Under the pieces are notes generated by a model. The model searched no databases and was not told the DNA's origin. It was given only the letters and a program-made list of their open reading frames with translations. A stretch of DNA of 64,000 nucleotides from RFSX01 sp965248155. Its GTDB lineage: Bacteria; Bacteroidota; Bacteroidia; Chitinophagales; Saprospiraceae. Positions within the stretch are counted from its first letter, which is position 1; each line of letters opens with the position of its first letter. Positions 16,929 to 26,021 of the stretch are shown here, piece after piece. The stretch covers positions 496,001 to 560,000 of the forward strand of contig CBDFIO010000002.1 of assembly GCA_965248155.1 (NCBI GenBank), in the 5' to 3' direction. The position numbers and the translations under genes are program-made.

Positions 16929-19372
16929 AAGCTAATCGGTATTTTAGGTAGATTTTCAAAAGCAGATCCAACTTGACGATAAGGGTCTGGAATATATATT
17001 TGAAGATCACCACCAGGTAGATTGACCTCATCTATCTCATCAAGTATTCTTTGGCTTGCTGTTGGCCCATCCCAAACCTTTAACCCTCCTGATGGAACTG
17101 TATATTCAACATAATGTGTTGCCGCATTCCATTCTGGTCTTACTGCAGTACCTCCAAATAACTCTGCTTTTGATGATGGTAATTGATAAGTCCAGTAACC
17201 TCCTAAAGAACTTTGATCTTCTCCAAGAACTCTATAAATTTTTTGATTTGGTGATAAAGTTTTAGCAGTTGAACCAGTAAATGTTTTCGCAGCATTTCCA
17301 GGCAAATACAATAATGGATCTGCCCAAGTTCCAGGAGCTGGAATATCTACATTAGGCAAGTTATTAGGAACATAGGCTGAAAGATTTATTCCTGGTATAT
17401 TCTCAAAATCTCCAGCTAAAGATTTCACATGATCAATACTTTTAGGATTATCCAATTTCAAAAAGAAATCGTCTAAATCTCCAGCATCGATATGCGGCAA
17501 AGTTCTCTCAAACTGAAAAGCAATCTGACTACCGTAATTATCTATCTGCTTACTTGCTGCACTTAAATAAGTCGTATTAGTTCTAATCGCTTGTGGAATA
17601 GTGTTGTGGAACAGTTTTTCCCAAGCCCTTACCAACTTAGGATTCTCTGCAAAAACTCCTAATAACTCTAGATTTTTTTTCGGATCAAGATCACCAACAA
17701 GTTTCTTACTATAATAATTAAAGAGACCATCTGATTCGCCAACAGCTTCATACAATTTCTCTGATAATTCATCAACTGGTATTTCTACTAATTCATCTAC
17801 ACTATTCTTAAAAACAGCTTTACCTGCATGCGTGATTCCAGAGTTAGTAACCTTAATTGAAGATTTCCCTAGTCTATTAGGTGCTCTGAATAGAATAGCT
17901 CCCTCAAATGCTATTGCAGCAACAGAAATAATGGCATTACCTGCCTGTCCTTCTAAGCCATATATCCCAGCATTAATAAAATCAGATAATTGAGAGACGA
18001 TAGGAACACCAGTTGCTCCAATTCCATCAAGTACAATATGAGACCATTCTATTGTTGTTTGGATATCATTTAATAGATTAGCTAGTTCTTGCAAATCTGT
18101 ATCCACAGGTTCTGTTGACACCCAACACCCAGCTGAATAATCTAAATCATAGATATACTCAAAATATATCAATTCATCAGGATCTTCAGGATCATCAATG
18201 CAAGAAATCATACGCGTAGCATTTCCATCATCATACTTATAAACCGTATAACCGTTATAAGCATAGATTTCTTCCGCACTATTCCAGATATTTTCATCCA
18301 AAATATCCGGACATACATTTATTTTGGTTAAACCAGCTCTTGTATCAAATTTCCCGAGATCAGAAAGGTGTTGCAATATCTTTTTCCCTTTTCCGCCATC
18401 TTGTGTATTGGGTAAAATAATATCTTTGCTTAATTCCATTATTCCTGAAGCCACATTTATTTCACAATTATTTAGCTGATTTCTAGGAATGAAAAAGTTA
18501 AATAGTCTGTAAGGGTTTTCAGGGTACTTGAAATCATTATAAAACTCTGCTTCAAGGTCATAGTAAAATCCGTGAAATTTGTGAGGCTCTTCTTTTCCCG
18601 AATAATAACTTATCCAAACTTTCCCATCTTCGTTGAATTGGCTTAGCATGCCTGGAAAGGCCTTACTTGGAGCATGAAACTCAAATTTAGTTTGTGAAAT
18701 TGAATTTTCATTTCTCACAGGAATTCCAGAACTCAGAAACATATATGATAGTGATGACAATCGAGGAATACAGTCGATGACTTCCAGATTTGATGTTTCA
18801 AATCCATCTGATCTTTTATTCATAACTAAATTACCTAATGTGGCATATACTATATCAATAGTTGAAGAATTTGCATTATTAATGGCATTCTGCGTGTTCT
18901 CAAGATGTGTTAAATGTTTCCCTTGAGGCGCAATTTCATTATTTACAAGCGCTTTCAAGAATAATTCTCCATTCCCGGATTCCGGATCATCCTGAGCTAT
19001 ATGCATCCAAATTGAATAATCACTTCCAGTATTGAATTCAGTTTCCAATTGATCCAATTCAATATCACAAAAAGATATATTTTCGGTTATCAGTGTAGAA
19101 GAACCATCCAAATCTGGAAAAGAATCAATAAAATGATTTATCAGATTAGTAGGAATTTCATAACCATTGTCAAAGGAAATGGGTTGATTAAAATATCCAA
19201 TTACTTGAGACATTGACTTCTCATTTCCAACATTTAGGGCCTTAGCCGGCAGCTCAACATCTACTGGACCAGCATGATAAAATCCAAGGCCTTTCAGGCA
19301 GTCATTAGATATGCTAGAAGGATCACTTACATCACATATAGAGAATGGAAAGCAAAAAAAGGAATATAACAT
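16925..19372 (-). CDS. Polymorphic-toxin-like secreted protein
   Basis: 815 residues. The N-terminal 430 residues are an unfamiliar secreted region with several Cys. At about residues 470-505 a hydrophobic pretoxin-like segment (GVPIVSQLSDFINAGIYGLE, then GQAGNAIISVAAIAFEGA) resembles those that precede C-terminal toxins. The last 110 residues form a compact domain (KIYRVLGEDQSSLGGYWTY, AVRPEWNAATHYVEYTVP, GLKVWDGPTASQ) of the type found at the ends of Bacteroidota Rhs-like and other polymorphic toxins. An ADP-ribosyltransferase-like fold is possible but not shown. No T9SS sorting domain is seen. The start is doubtful: an ATG at 19388 opens a good signal peptide in another frame, and losing one T from the T7 run at 19354-19360 joins it to this frame. 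Confidence 0.72.
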   Translation of the reverse strand: MLYSFFCFPFSICDVSDPSSISNDCLKGLGFYHAGPVDVELPAKALNVGNEKSMSQVIGYFNQPISFDNGYEIPTNLINHFIDSFPDLDGSSTLITENISFCDIELDQLETEFNTGSDYSIWMHIAQDDPESGNGELFLKALVNNEIAPQGKHLTHLENTQNAINNANSSTIDIVYATLGNLVMNKRSDGFETSNLEVIDCIPRLSSLSYMFLSSGIPVRNENSISQTKFEFHAPSKAFPGMLSQFNEDGKVWISYYSGKEEPHKFHGFYYDLEAEFYNDFKYPENPYRLFNFFIPRNQLNNCEINVASGIMELSKDIILPNTQDGGKGKKILQHLSDLGKFDTRAGLTKINVCPDILDENIWNSAEEIYAYNGYTVYKYDDGNATRMISCIDDPEDPDELIYFEYIYDLDYSAGCWVSTEPVDTDLQELANLLNDIQTTIEWSHIVLDGIGATGVPIVSQLSDFINAGIYGLEGQAGNAIISVAAIAFEGAILFRAPNRLGKSSIKVTNSGITHAGKAVFKNSVDELVEIPVDELSEKLYEAVGESDGLFNYYSKKLVGDLDPKKNLELLGVFAENPKLVRAWEKLFHNTIPQAIRTNTTYLSAASKQIDNYGSQIAFQFERTLPHIDAGDLDDFFLKLDNPKSIDHVKSLAGDFENIPGINLSAYVPNNLPNVDIPAPGTWADPLLYLPGNAAKTFTGSTAKTLSPNQKIYRVLGEDQSSLGGYWTYQLPSSKAELFGGTAVRPEWNAATHYVEYTVPSGGLKVWDGPTASQRILDEIDEVNLPGGDLQIYIPDPYRQVGSAFENLPKIPISL
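19354..19360 (-). other. T7 homopolymer at the signal peptide of the toxin-like gene
   Basis: With seven T the frame from ATG 19388 reads MKNQKHVIFLFLLSILYM and stops. With six T it reads MKNQKHVIFLFCFPFSICDV and continues into the long frame. This could be a sequencing indel or a slippage switch. Confidence 0.55.
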
Positions 19373-19457
19373 GCTTTTGGTTTTTCATTCGATTGCGTCT
19401 GACTTAAATATAACTAATTCTTAAGAAATTATTAAAACTGATAATCCATTCAATTGC

Positions 19458-19853
19458 TTACTGAATAAAACCGGGATGGTCAGCTTCCATAATTTTGTAA
19501 AGCACCAATTGAGAAATCGTCTTCGCCTTTTGCTTACACAATTCTGCTACTTCTCCTTTAAAATTCAGATCTATTGTCCTTATCCATAATTCCAGCCAAC
19601 GGTCGAAGTGAGACTTATTCAATTCAGATTTTTGATGGAGTTCGATATGTTTAAGCATAGGATTTCCGATATAATCTCCTTTTGAGAACAAAACAGAATT
19701 CCAGAATGAAACGATTCGGGAAATATGGTGGTCGAAGTCCAGTTGGACAACTTCAGAAAAAAAATGACCGATCAACGGATCCTTGGTGGCGTCCTTATAA
19801 AACTCGCGTACAAGCTTATCAATATCGCTCTCCGAAATAATATCCTTATTCAT
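19458..19853 (-). CDS. Group III truncated hemoglobin
   Basis: 131 residues from ATG 19853. The longer open frame to 20111 only reads across the upstream gene. Family features are the N-terminal ESDIDKLVREFYKD, PLIGHFF.., the HHISRIVSFWNSVLF helix, the GNPMLKHIELH stretch and SHFDRWLELW with the conserved Trp of the G helix. These small hemes bind O2, NO or peroxide; the physiological role of group III members is not settled. The start overlaps the stop of the glycoside hydrolase gene by eight bases (ATGAATAA), so translation is coupled. It is the last gene of the minus-strand cluster. Confidence 0.9.
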   Translation of the reverse strand: MNKDIISESDIDKLVREFYKDATKDPLIGHFFSEVVQLDFDHHISRIVSFWNSVLFSKGDYIGNPMLKHIELHQKSELNKSHFDRWLELWIRTIDLNFKGEVAELCKQKAKTISQLVLYKIMEADHPGFIQ

Positions 19854-20874
19854 TCGATTCAGAAATTCCATTGAAAGCACCATACCATTTTCGAATAGTG
19901 TTTTCAGCCATCTTTCCTTGAGGAGTATAATCGTTTGCGCGTCTGTTCCGTCTATGATAGTTGTAGGGATACCATTTCCAATAAAAACATCCAGCCCAGT
20001 ATTTTTCATCGCTAAAGACGGTATATAACGCTTCCAAGGCATTACATTGTGCTTTTTCATTGGTAGGGAGATCATGTCTCTTTTTTTCCAGTATCCATGT
20101 TTTACCGGCACACCCGTCTACTGAGAGATATCCATATTCTGTAAAAAGTATGGCTTTATTATATTTTTGGCTTACCGCTTCCATTGACTTTTTAACGGGA
20201 TTCCAGGCTTTTTTCAATTTTGAAATTGAAGGCTCAGCTTCATCGGAAAGTGGGAAATATGAACTTATTCCTATCAGGTTCAGAGCATCCCAGAAGGGCA
20301 TGCTCTCAAACTCATCCCAATTGGCGCTATAGGTCAAATCTCCTTTATAGATGGTTCTGATCTCTCCAATAAGATCTCTCCAATACTGTTCTCTGATAAC
20401 CGCTGATCTTTTAAATTCCGTTCCCACACAAAGTATTTCGACCTCATGCTCTGCTGCTATCTTAGCAAATGTGATAATATAATCTCTATAATCACTTTCC
20501 CACTGTAACCAGTCGGATTCCTTTTCAAATTCCATATCTCCTACCCAAGAACCATGCATCCATACTTGTGGCTTCAGCATGACACCAAGATTGTTCTTTT
20601 TGGCTAAGCGGATTGTTTCTTTTGCACCTTCAGGAGTCTCACCCCACCACTGATGATTATTGCCAAAGTGAACTCTGGCTTCATTTTTTGGTGTGAATGC
20701 ATATGGAACTACTGCAACCCATGCCACATTTACATCTTTTAATTCAAGCATGGGATCACTTTCAAATGGCTGTGGAGGAGCAACCAAAGTCATGCCTCCG
20801 ATAGGATTTTCACACCATTCCTGGGAGTATATCCAACTCCCGGAAAACAGAAATGCTAATATGAGTAAACGCAT
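19846..20874 (-). CDS. Secreted glycoside hydrolase-like TIM barrel (GH113-like)
   Basis: 342 residues from ATG 20874 (MRLLILAFLFSGSWIYSQ, a signal peptide); a TTG six bases upstream is less likely. The barrel carries Glu at the expected strand 4 and strand 7 ends: LCVGTEFKRS (about E153) and LFTEYGYLS (about E246), with aromatic motifs NNHQWWGE, LKPQVWMHGSW and the C-terminal FYWKWYPY. This fits clan A retaining hydrolases such as GH113 beta-mannanase-like proteins; the substrate is not known. One base separates the preceding gene's stop from the TTG, and it overlaps the hemoglobin gene downstream. Confidence 0.8.
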   Translation of the reverse strand: MRLLILAFLFSGSWIYSQEWCENPIGGMTLVAPPQPFESDPMLELKDVNVAWVAVVPYAFTPKNEARVHFGNNHQWWGETPEGAKETIRLAKKNNLGVMLKPQVWMHGSWVGDMEFEKESDWLQWESDYRDYIITFAKIAAEHEVEILCVGTEFKRSAVIREQYWRDLIGEIRTIYKGDLTYSANWDEFESMPFWDALNLIGISSYFPLSDEAEPSISKLKKAWNPVKKSMEAVSQKYNKAILFTEYGYLSVDGCAGKTWILEKKRHDLPTNEKAQCNALEALYTVFSDEKYWAGCFYWKWYPYNYHRRNRRANDYTPQGKMAENTIRKWYGAFNGISESNE

Positions 20875-20881
20875 GCGCAAT

Positions 20882-22083
20882 TTATCTTCCTTTAATTCTA
20901 TTCCATAAGCTTGTAATCATCTCTTTTTCATTCCCATCTCGAGGTCCTCCTTCAGCTTCGTGCATTTCGAAATGACCATCATTTTGTTTTTCTATAATAA
21001 ATCTAAAAATATAATCATCTTCACTGAAACCTTTTCCACCAAATGTACCGTATCTCAGATCATTGAACTGCATTCTTCCATCATTTCGTGTGATGATGTT
21101 ATAAAAATCCTTGCAAAACCATTTTAATGTCTCGATGGTCCTGTCCTCTTTGCTCCCTTCAATTAAATGGTGATTTTTTTCAATCGGGTAAAAATCAATG
21201 GGGGAGGAATCATAAAGTGAGTATTGGCCTTGATAAAAAACGGAATCACTTTCTACAGTTACACTCCACAGTACGTTGTTAAGTATCGTCGGACCGGTAA
21301 TACATTTATCATAGCTTATTTCCTGTTCTGCCAGCTGGGTCTCAAAGACATTATTCACCCTTTGCTTATTACATACTGAAAAACATAAATAGAGAGAACT
21401 AATGATGATTCCAGCCCAATTCCACTTTCTTCTCCCCACACTGTTCTTACTAAAAAACGATGCAACCAACAGACAGATAATAAAGGGCACAGTATAGATC
21501 GGATCCGCTACCGAAATCGTACTGAAGGCCACCCGGTAATCCGAAAAGGGCGCAAATAATTGAGTGCCATACATCGTAAAACAATCGAGAAGGGTGTGTG
21601 TAAACAAGGCGAAGAAGAACAACATAACCCAGTCTCGCAAATTTGCATCTGAGCTAAATCTGTTCTCCTGACTATATCTTTTTTGCATCCATTTAAAAAC
21701 AACACCAAGTAATAATGAGGCTCCGATGATTGTCGGCCAATAATTCTGATTCTTAATCCCGGAATATAAAATACCAAAAGCTAAAGCGCCAAAAAATAGT
21801 CCTCTGATGATAATGGCGATCCATTTGTAGTAAGGGCTTTTATAAAGTTGGTAGACGATATATCCGAAAAGAAAGGCTCCTAAAACTGAAAATGTAATTG
21901 AATGCGAGAACCCACGATGGATGGTTAATGCATCCAGTTCTGAAATAAATGGACCAAGAATGATGTCCAGGTCAGGAATTGTTCCTCCAATTCCTCCCCA
22001 TAGCATGGCTCTATTTCCTATTTTTTTCCTAATACAGCTTCTCCAACTGCAGCCCCTAAAACAATTTGTGTTATCGAGTCCAT
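20882..22083 (-). CDS. Metal-dependent hydrolase (DUF457/YdjM-like membrane protein), frameshifted near start
   Basis: The expected N-terminus MDSITQIVLGAAVGEAVLGK starts at ATG 22083, inside a TAATG overlap with rnc, but meets a stop after 21 codons. The rest (IGNRAMLWGGIGGTIPDLDI, then HRGFSHS, FTHTLLDCFTMYGTQL) lies in the next frame. One more base in the A7 run at 22021-22027 restores a single protein of about 400 residues. Motifs are typical: PDLD, HRG-SHS and HTLLDCFT are metal-binding, and at least six membrane segments lie between, followed by a soluble C-terminal domain. The biochemical role of this family is poorly known. The body of the gene is otherwise intact, so either the assembly has an indel or the gene is recently broken. 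Confidence 0.8.
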
Positions 22084-22808
22084 TATTGTTCTGTCCTGAT
22101 ATTGAGCGTCTTAAGCGCAAATGAGGAGGCAATCTGTTCTGCAGATTTTTTATTGTAGTCTTCAGCTGTTGAAACTTCCTGTCCATCCAGAAAAACGGAA
22201 ATTCTGAATCGGTCCCGTTTATCCATTTTAAATTTGCTAACCAATTTGTAACTGATAAGTCGACCCTCTTTCTGGCCCCACTCCAGTAATTGGCTCTTGT
22301 AATTGTCATCACTGGTTTCAAGTTCGTGAATATCAAGGTAGCGCATCAGAATTTTTGAAATAATATAATCCCTGGTATTGTCATAACCGTATTCTATATA
22401 CAGGGCTCCTACCATGGCTTCGAAGGCATTGCCGAGCATGGAATAGCTCATTTTCCCTTGAGTATATTTTGACAGGATGAGATCGATTCCCATTCTTTCA
22501 GCAACTTTATTCAGGGTTTTACGCTTAACAATTTTAGATCTCATTTTGGTTAGAAATCCTTCATCTCTACCCGGGTACTTCTTGTAAAGGTATTCAGCCA
22601 CTACGGTAGAAAGAACGGCATCTCCCAGATATTCTAATCTTTCGTTGTTGTAGGATTTAAAAACTTCTTCGCCGTTATTCATCGACTTATGAAAGAAAGC
22701 CAACTTGAATAAGCGCATATTATTTGGGACAAAACCAAGGATGGACTTAAGCTTTCTAGCTAAGTCTCTTTCTGTAGATATGTAATAATTATAAAAACTT
22801 CTGATCAC
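22083..22808 (-). CDS. rnc: Ribonuclease III
   Basis: 241 residues from a GTG. The endonuclease domain shows the signature NERLEYLGDAVLS at about residues 54-66 and GNAFEAMVGALYIE with the second acidic site. The C-terminal double-stranded RNA-binding domain (YKSQLLEWGQKEG.., AEQIASSFALKTL) is present. It processes rRNA precursors and other double-stranded RNA in the cytoplasm. It starts ten bases after fabF and its stop overlaps the next ATG (TAATG). The fabF-rnc order is common in Bacteroidota. Confidence 0.96.
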   Translation of the reverse strand: MIRSFYNYYISTERDLARKLKSILGFVPNNMRLFKLAFFHKSMNNGEEVFKSYNNERLEYLGDAVLSTVVAEYLYKKYPGRDEGFLTKMRSKIVKRKTLNKVAERMGIDLILSKYTQGKMSYSMLGNAFEAMVGALYIEYGYDNTRDYIISKILMRYLDIHELETSDDNYKSQLLEWGQKEGRLISYKLVSKFKMDKRDRFRISVFLDGQEVSTAEDYNKKSAEQIASSFALKTLNIRTEQ

Positions 22809-22818
22809 ATTCGTTCAG

Positions 22819-24063
22819 TTACATTACTTTCTTGAAAATAACTGTTGAATTATGACCTCCAAATCCAAATGTATTACTCAGTGCTATTTTGACCTGTTTT
22901 TCCTGAGCAGTATTAAATGTAAAGTTAATCTTTTCATCTAAATCAGGATCATGCGTCTGATGATTAATCGTCGGGGGTATAATTGATCTGTTCAAAGCCA
23001 CGATACAAGCGATAGCTTCTACAGCCCCGGCAGCACCCAAAAGGTGTCCTGTCATAGATTTTGTAGAACTGATGTTCAAATTATAGATATGATCTCCAAA
23101 AACACGTTTTATTGCCTTTGTTTCAGCAATATCACCAAGAGGAGTAGATGTTCCATGCACATTGATATAATCTACGTCTTCGGGATTAATCTTTGCATCT
23201 TGAATAGCCAGATTCATGACTTCCATAGCTCCTAATCCTTCAGGATGAGGGGCAGTCATATGATAAGCATCAGCAGTAGCTCCACTACCAATAACCTCAG
23301 CATATATCTTAGCTCCTCTTTTTTTAGCGTGTTCGTATTCTTCTAAAATAAGACAGCCTGCTCCTTCACCGAGTAAAAATCCATCTCTGTCTTTATCAAA
23401 TGGGCGACTGGCCGTTTTAGGATCATCGTTGCGTTCAGAAAGGGCTTTCATGGAAGAAAATCCTCCTATCCCTGCTCTGGTAATTGCTGCTTCTGAACCT
23501 CCGGTTATTACTATATCTCCTCTTCCCAATCTGATATAATCAAAGGCATTGGAAATCGCATGACTTGAAGATGCGCAAGCCGATACAGTAGCATAATTCA
23601 CCCCTCGAAAGCCATATTTCATTGAAATATGTCCAGGTGCAATATCAGCAATCAGTTTAGGGATAAGAAAAGGACTATAGCGGGGAGTCCCTGTGTTGAG
23701 GGCCGCTTCCATCATATCATGCTCGATCGTTTCGAAGCCCCCAATTCCGCTACCCCATATCACTCCGGCACGTGAAAGTTCTATTTTTTCAGTATCCAAT
23801 CCACTATCTTGGAATGCTTCTTCGGCTACGATAAGTGCAAATTGTGAGAATCTGTCTAGGCGTCTTGCGACTCTTCTGTGAAAATGATCCTCTTCCACAT
23901 ATCCCTTTACTTCGGCTGCAAATCGTGTTTTAAAAAGGGAAGCATCGAACCTGGTAATATCGTTAGCTCCACTCATTCCTTCCAATAAGGCATCAGAATA
24001 GCTCTCCAAGGTATTTCCTAACGGTGTAATAGCACCTAATCCGGTAATGACAACCCTTTTCAT
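22819..24063 (-). CDS. fabF: 3-oxoacyl-[acyl-carrier-protein] synthase II
   Basis: 414 residues, the usual length. The catalytic triad is visible: Cys163 in VSACASSSHAI, His in VNVHGTSTPLGD and His in STKSMTGHLLGAAGA; the glycine-rich end is SNTFGFGGHNSTVIF. It elongates acyl-ACP with malonyl-ACP in type II fatty acid synthesis. It lies downstream of acpP with a terminator-like hairpin between them, and upstream of rnc. Confidence 0.97.
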   Translation of the reverse strand: MKRVVITGLGAITPLGNTLESYSDALLEGMSGANDITRFDASLFKTRFAAEVKGYVEEDHFHRRVARRLDRFSQFALIVAEEAFQDSGLDTEKIELSRAGVIWGSGIGGFETIEHDMMEAALNTGTPRYSPFLIPKLIADIAPGHISMKYGFRGVNYATVSACASSSHAISNAFDYIRLGRGDIVITGGSEAAITRAGIGGFSSMKALSERNDDPKTASRPFDKDRDGFLLGEGAGCLILEEYEHAKKRGAKIYAEVIGSGATADAYHMTAPHPEGLGAMEVMNLAIQDAKINPEDVDYINVHGTSTPLGDIAETKAIKRVFGDHIYNLNISSTKSMTGHLLGAAGAVEAIACIVALNRSIIPPTINHQTHDPDLDEKINFTFNTAQEKQVKIALSNTFGFGGHNSTVIFKKVM

Positions 24064-24095
24064 GATTATAAGGATTTGATAAGAAAAGTGAAGAT

Positions 24096-24130
24096 AAAAA
24101 AATCCACAAGCAATCTAATACTTGTGGATT
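24096..24130 (-). terminator. Terminator or attenuator between acpP and fabF
   Basis: A perfect 10-base stem (AATCCACAAG / CTTGTGGATT) with a 10-base loop. Read on the minus strand it is followed by a run of T (TTTTTTTATC). It would release most transcripts after acpP, leaving readthrough for fabF, which suits the much higher need for ACP. Confidence 0.8.
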
Positions 24131-24150
24131 CTTTTACTATTTAAAGAATC

Positions 24151-24390
24151 TTAATCGTTTTTCTGACTCTCAAGATAAGTAACAGCTTCTCCTACTGTTT
24201 GAATTTTTTCAGCTTCCTCATCCGGAATAGCTATATCGAATTCTTTTTCGAATTCCATAATTAATTCAACAGTATCCAAAGAATCTGCTCCTAGATCATT
24301 TGTAAAACTGGCTTCATTAGTTATTTCTGATTCATCAACGCCTAATTTGTCAATGATGATTTGTTTTACTTTGTCTGCAATGTTTGACAT
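24151..24390 (-). CDS. acpP: Acyl carrier protein
   Basis: 79 residues, acidic. Ser37 in GADSLDTVELIM is the 4'-phosphopantetheine attachment site. The helices match the family from end to end (start MSNIADKVKQIIIDKLGVDE). It carries the growing acyl chain in fatty acid synthesis. It heads the minus-strand cluster and is followed by a strong hairpin. Confidence 0.97.
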   Translation of the reverse strand: MSNIADKVKQIIIDKLGVDESEITNEASFTNDLGADSLDTVELIMEFEKEFDIAIPDEEAEKIQTVGEAVTYLESQKND

Positions 24391-24554
24391 AATAAAGAAA
24401 TTTAAGTTTTAGTGCCGCAAAATAAACCTTTTGTTCTATAGGATCAAAGGATTATTTGCAAAATAAATAATTAAGGGATCTATATAGACTAAGTTATTTA
24501 TAAAGTCAACACCTAAGTAAAAGAAATTGTAAATTTGACACTAAGAAAAATCGA

Positions 24555-25997
24555 GTGAGTAAACTTAACTTAAAACATATTCAAAAAACTAAAATAGTTG
24601 CGACTATTGGGCCGGCTAGTTCTAATACCAGCAACTTATTAGCATTGATTAAAGCAGGGGTCGATGTTTTTAGATTAAATTTTTCACACGGTACCCACGA
24701 AGATCATAAGGATGTTATTGATAAAATATGTCATCTCATTGAAAAATATGACATTCCAGTAGGTATACTTGCTGATCTCCAAGGACCAAAAATACGTGTC
24801 GGAGAAATTCTGGGCGGTCGATTAGAACTGTTGAAAGGCGATCATCTTACCTTTGTTTCTAAGAAATGTGTTGGAACAAGAGAAGCCATTTATATGAGCT
24901 ATAAGAAATTTGCTCATGATGTGAATGTGGGTGAAAAAGTGCTCGTAGATGATGGAAAACTTGTCCTTGAGGTCGTCTCCACCGACAAAAAAGATACAGT
25001 CAAACTCAAAGTTATCCACGGTACTAATATCTCATCTAATAAGGGAGTTAACCTTCCAGATACACATATTTCATTGCCATCTTTAACAACAAAGGATAAA
25101 AAGGACTTAGAATTTATTCTTACACAACCTGTCAATTGGGTGGCTTTGTCTTTTGTAAGGACTGCAAAAGATATAATGGCTTTGAAAAAAATTATCAGCA
25201 ATAGCAATCATTATGCAAAAGTGATTGCCAAAATTGAAAAACCTGAAGCCGTTGACAATATCAAGCACATTATCAAAGTATCTGATGCCATAATGGTTGC
25301 AAGAGGAGATCTTGGAGTTGAAACGCCAATGGAGAAGTTACCCGGAATTCAAAAAGATATCATTAAAAGATGCCTCCAAAAAGCCAAACCCGTAATCGTA
25401 GCAACACAAATGATGGAGAGCATGATTACGAACCCGAGTCCGACAAGAGCAGAAATAACTGACGTTGCAAATGCAGTTCTGGATGGTGCTGATGCTGTAA
25501 TGTTGAGTGGCGAAACTTCAGCAGGTAATCACCCCGTTCTCGTAGTTCAGGCTATGAATAAGATTATTGCAGAAGCAGAAACCAATTATGAATTGCTGGG
25601 AAAAAGACCAAAGGCGAGTAAAGATTCCGAAACTTATTACTCAGATACTATTTGTATAAGTGCCGCACGAATGGCAGAAGATATAAAAGCTGAAGCCATT
25701 CTTGGATTGACAATCTCAGGTTATACTGCATTTAAAGTGTCCAGTTTCAGGCCTAAATCCAATATTTATATATTCTCATCTATTCGTCCCATGCTGGGAA
25801 CAATGAATCTTATTTGGGGAGTTAAAGCTTATTTTTATGATAAATTTACTTCTACAGACGAAACAATTGAAGACCTAATTGAAATTTTAAAGGAGAAAAA
25901 AATGTTAAAAGAAAGCGATATTGTTATTAATACAGCTTCAATGCCGTTACATAAACGTTTTAGAACCAATACTTTGAAAATTACAATTGTTGAATAA
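24555..25997 (+). CDS. pyk: Pyruvate kinase
   Basis: 480 residues from a GTG. Motifs: TKIVATIGPAS, the active site region FRLNFSHGTHEDH, ILADLQGPKIRVG, the signature IIAKIEKPEAVDNI with its catalytic Lys (AKIEKPEA), MVARGDLGVETP and MLSGETSAG. It converts phosphoenolpyruvate and ADP to pyruvate and ATP. A TAAATTTG box (24530-24537) 17 bases upstream fits a -7 element, but I see no matching TTTG. It appears to head an operon with the TPR gene 24 bases downstream. Confidence 0.96.
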   Translation: MSKLNLKHIQKTKIVATIGPASSNTSNLLALIKAGVDVFRLNFSHGTHEDHKDVIDKICHLIEKYDIPVGILADLQGPKIRVGEILGGRLELLKGDHLTFVSKKCVGTREAIYMSYKKFAHDVNVGEKVLVDDGKLVLEVVSTDKKDTVKLKVIHGTNISSNKGVNLPDTHISLPSLTTKDKKDLEFILTQPVNWVALSFVRTAKDIMALKKIISNSNHYAKVIAKIEKPEAVDNIKHIIKVSDAIMVARGDLGVETPMEKLPGIQKDIIKRCLQKAKPVIVATQMMESMITNPSPTRAEITDVANAVLDGADAVMLSGETSAGNHPVLVVQAMNKIIAEAETNYELLGKRPKASKDSETYYSDTICISAARMAEDIKAEAILGLTISGYTAFKVSSFRPKSNIYIFSSIRPMLGTMNLIWGVKAYFYDKFTSTDETIEDLIEILKEKKMLKESDIVINTASMPLHKRFRTNTLKITIVE

Positions 25998-26021
25998 GTC
26001 TTTTTAATCGTAAATATCTAA

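Noticed and set aside
19458..20111. 217-codon frame ending in the truncated hemoglobin
   Set aside because: Only the last 131 codons match a hemoglobin; the N-terminal part reads across the glycoside hydrolase gene in another frame.
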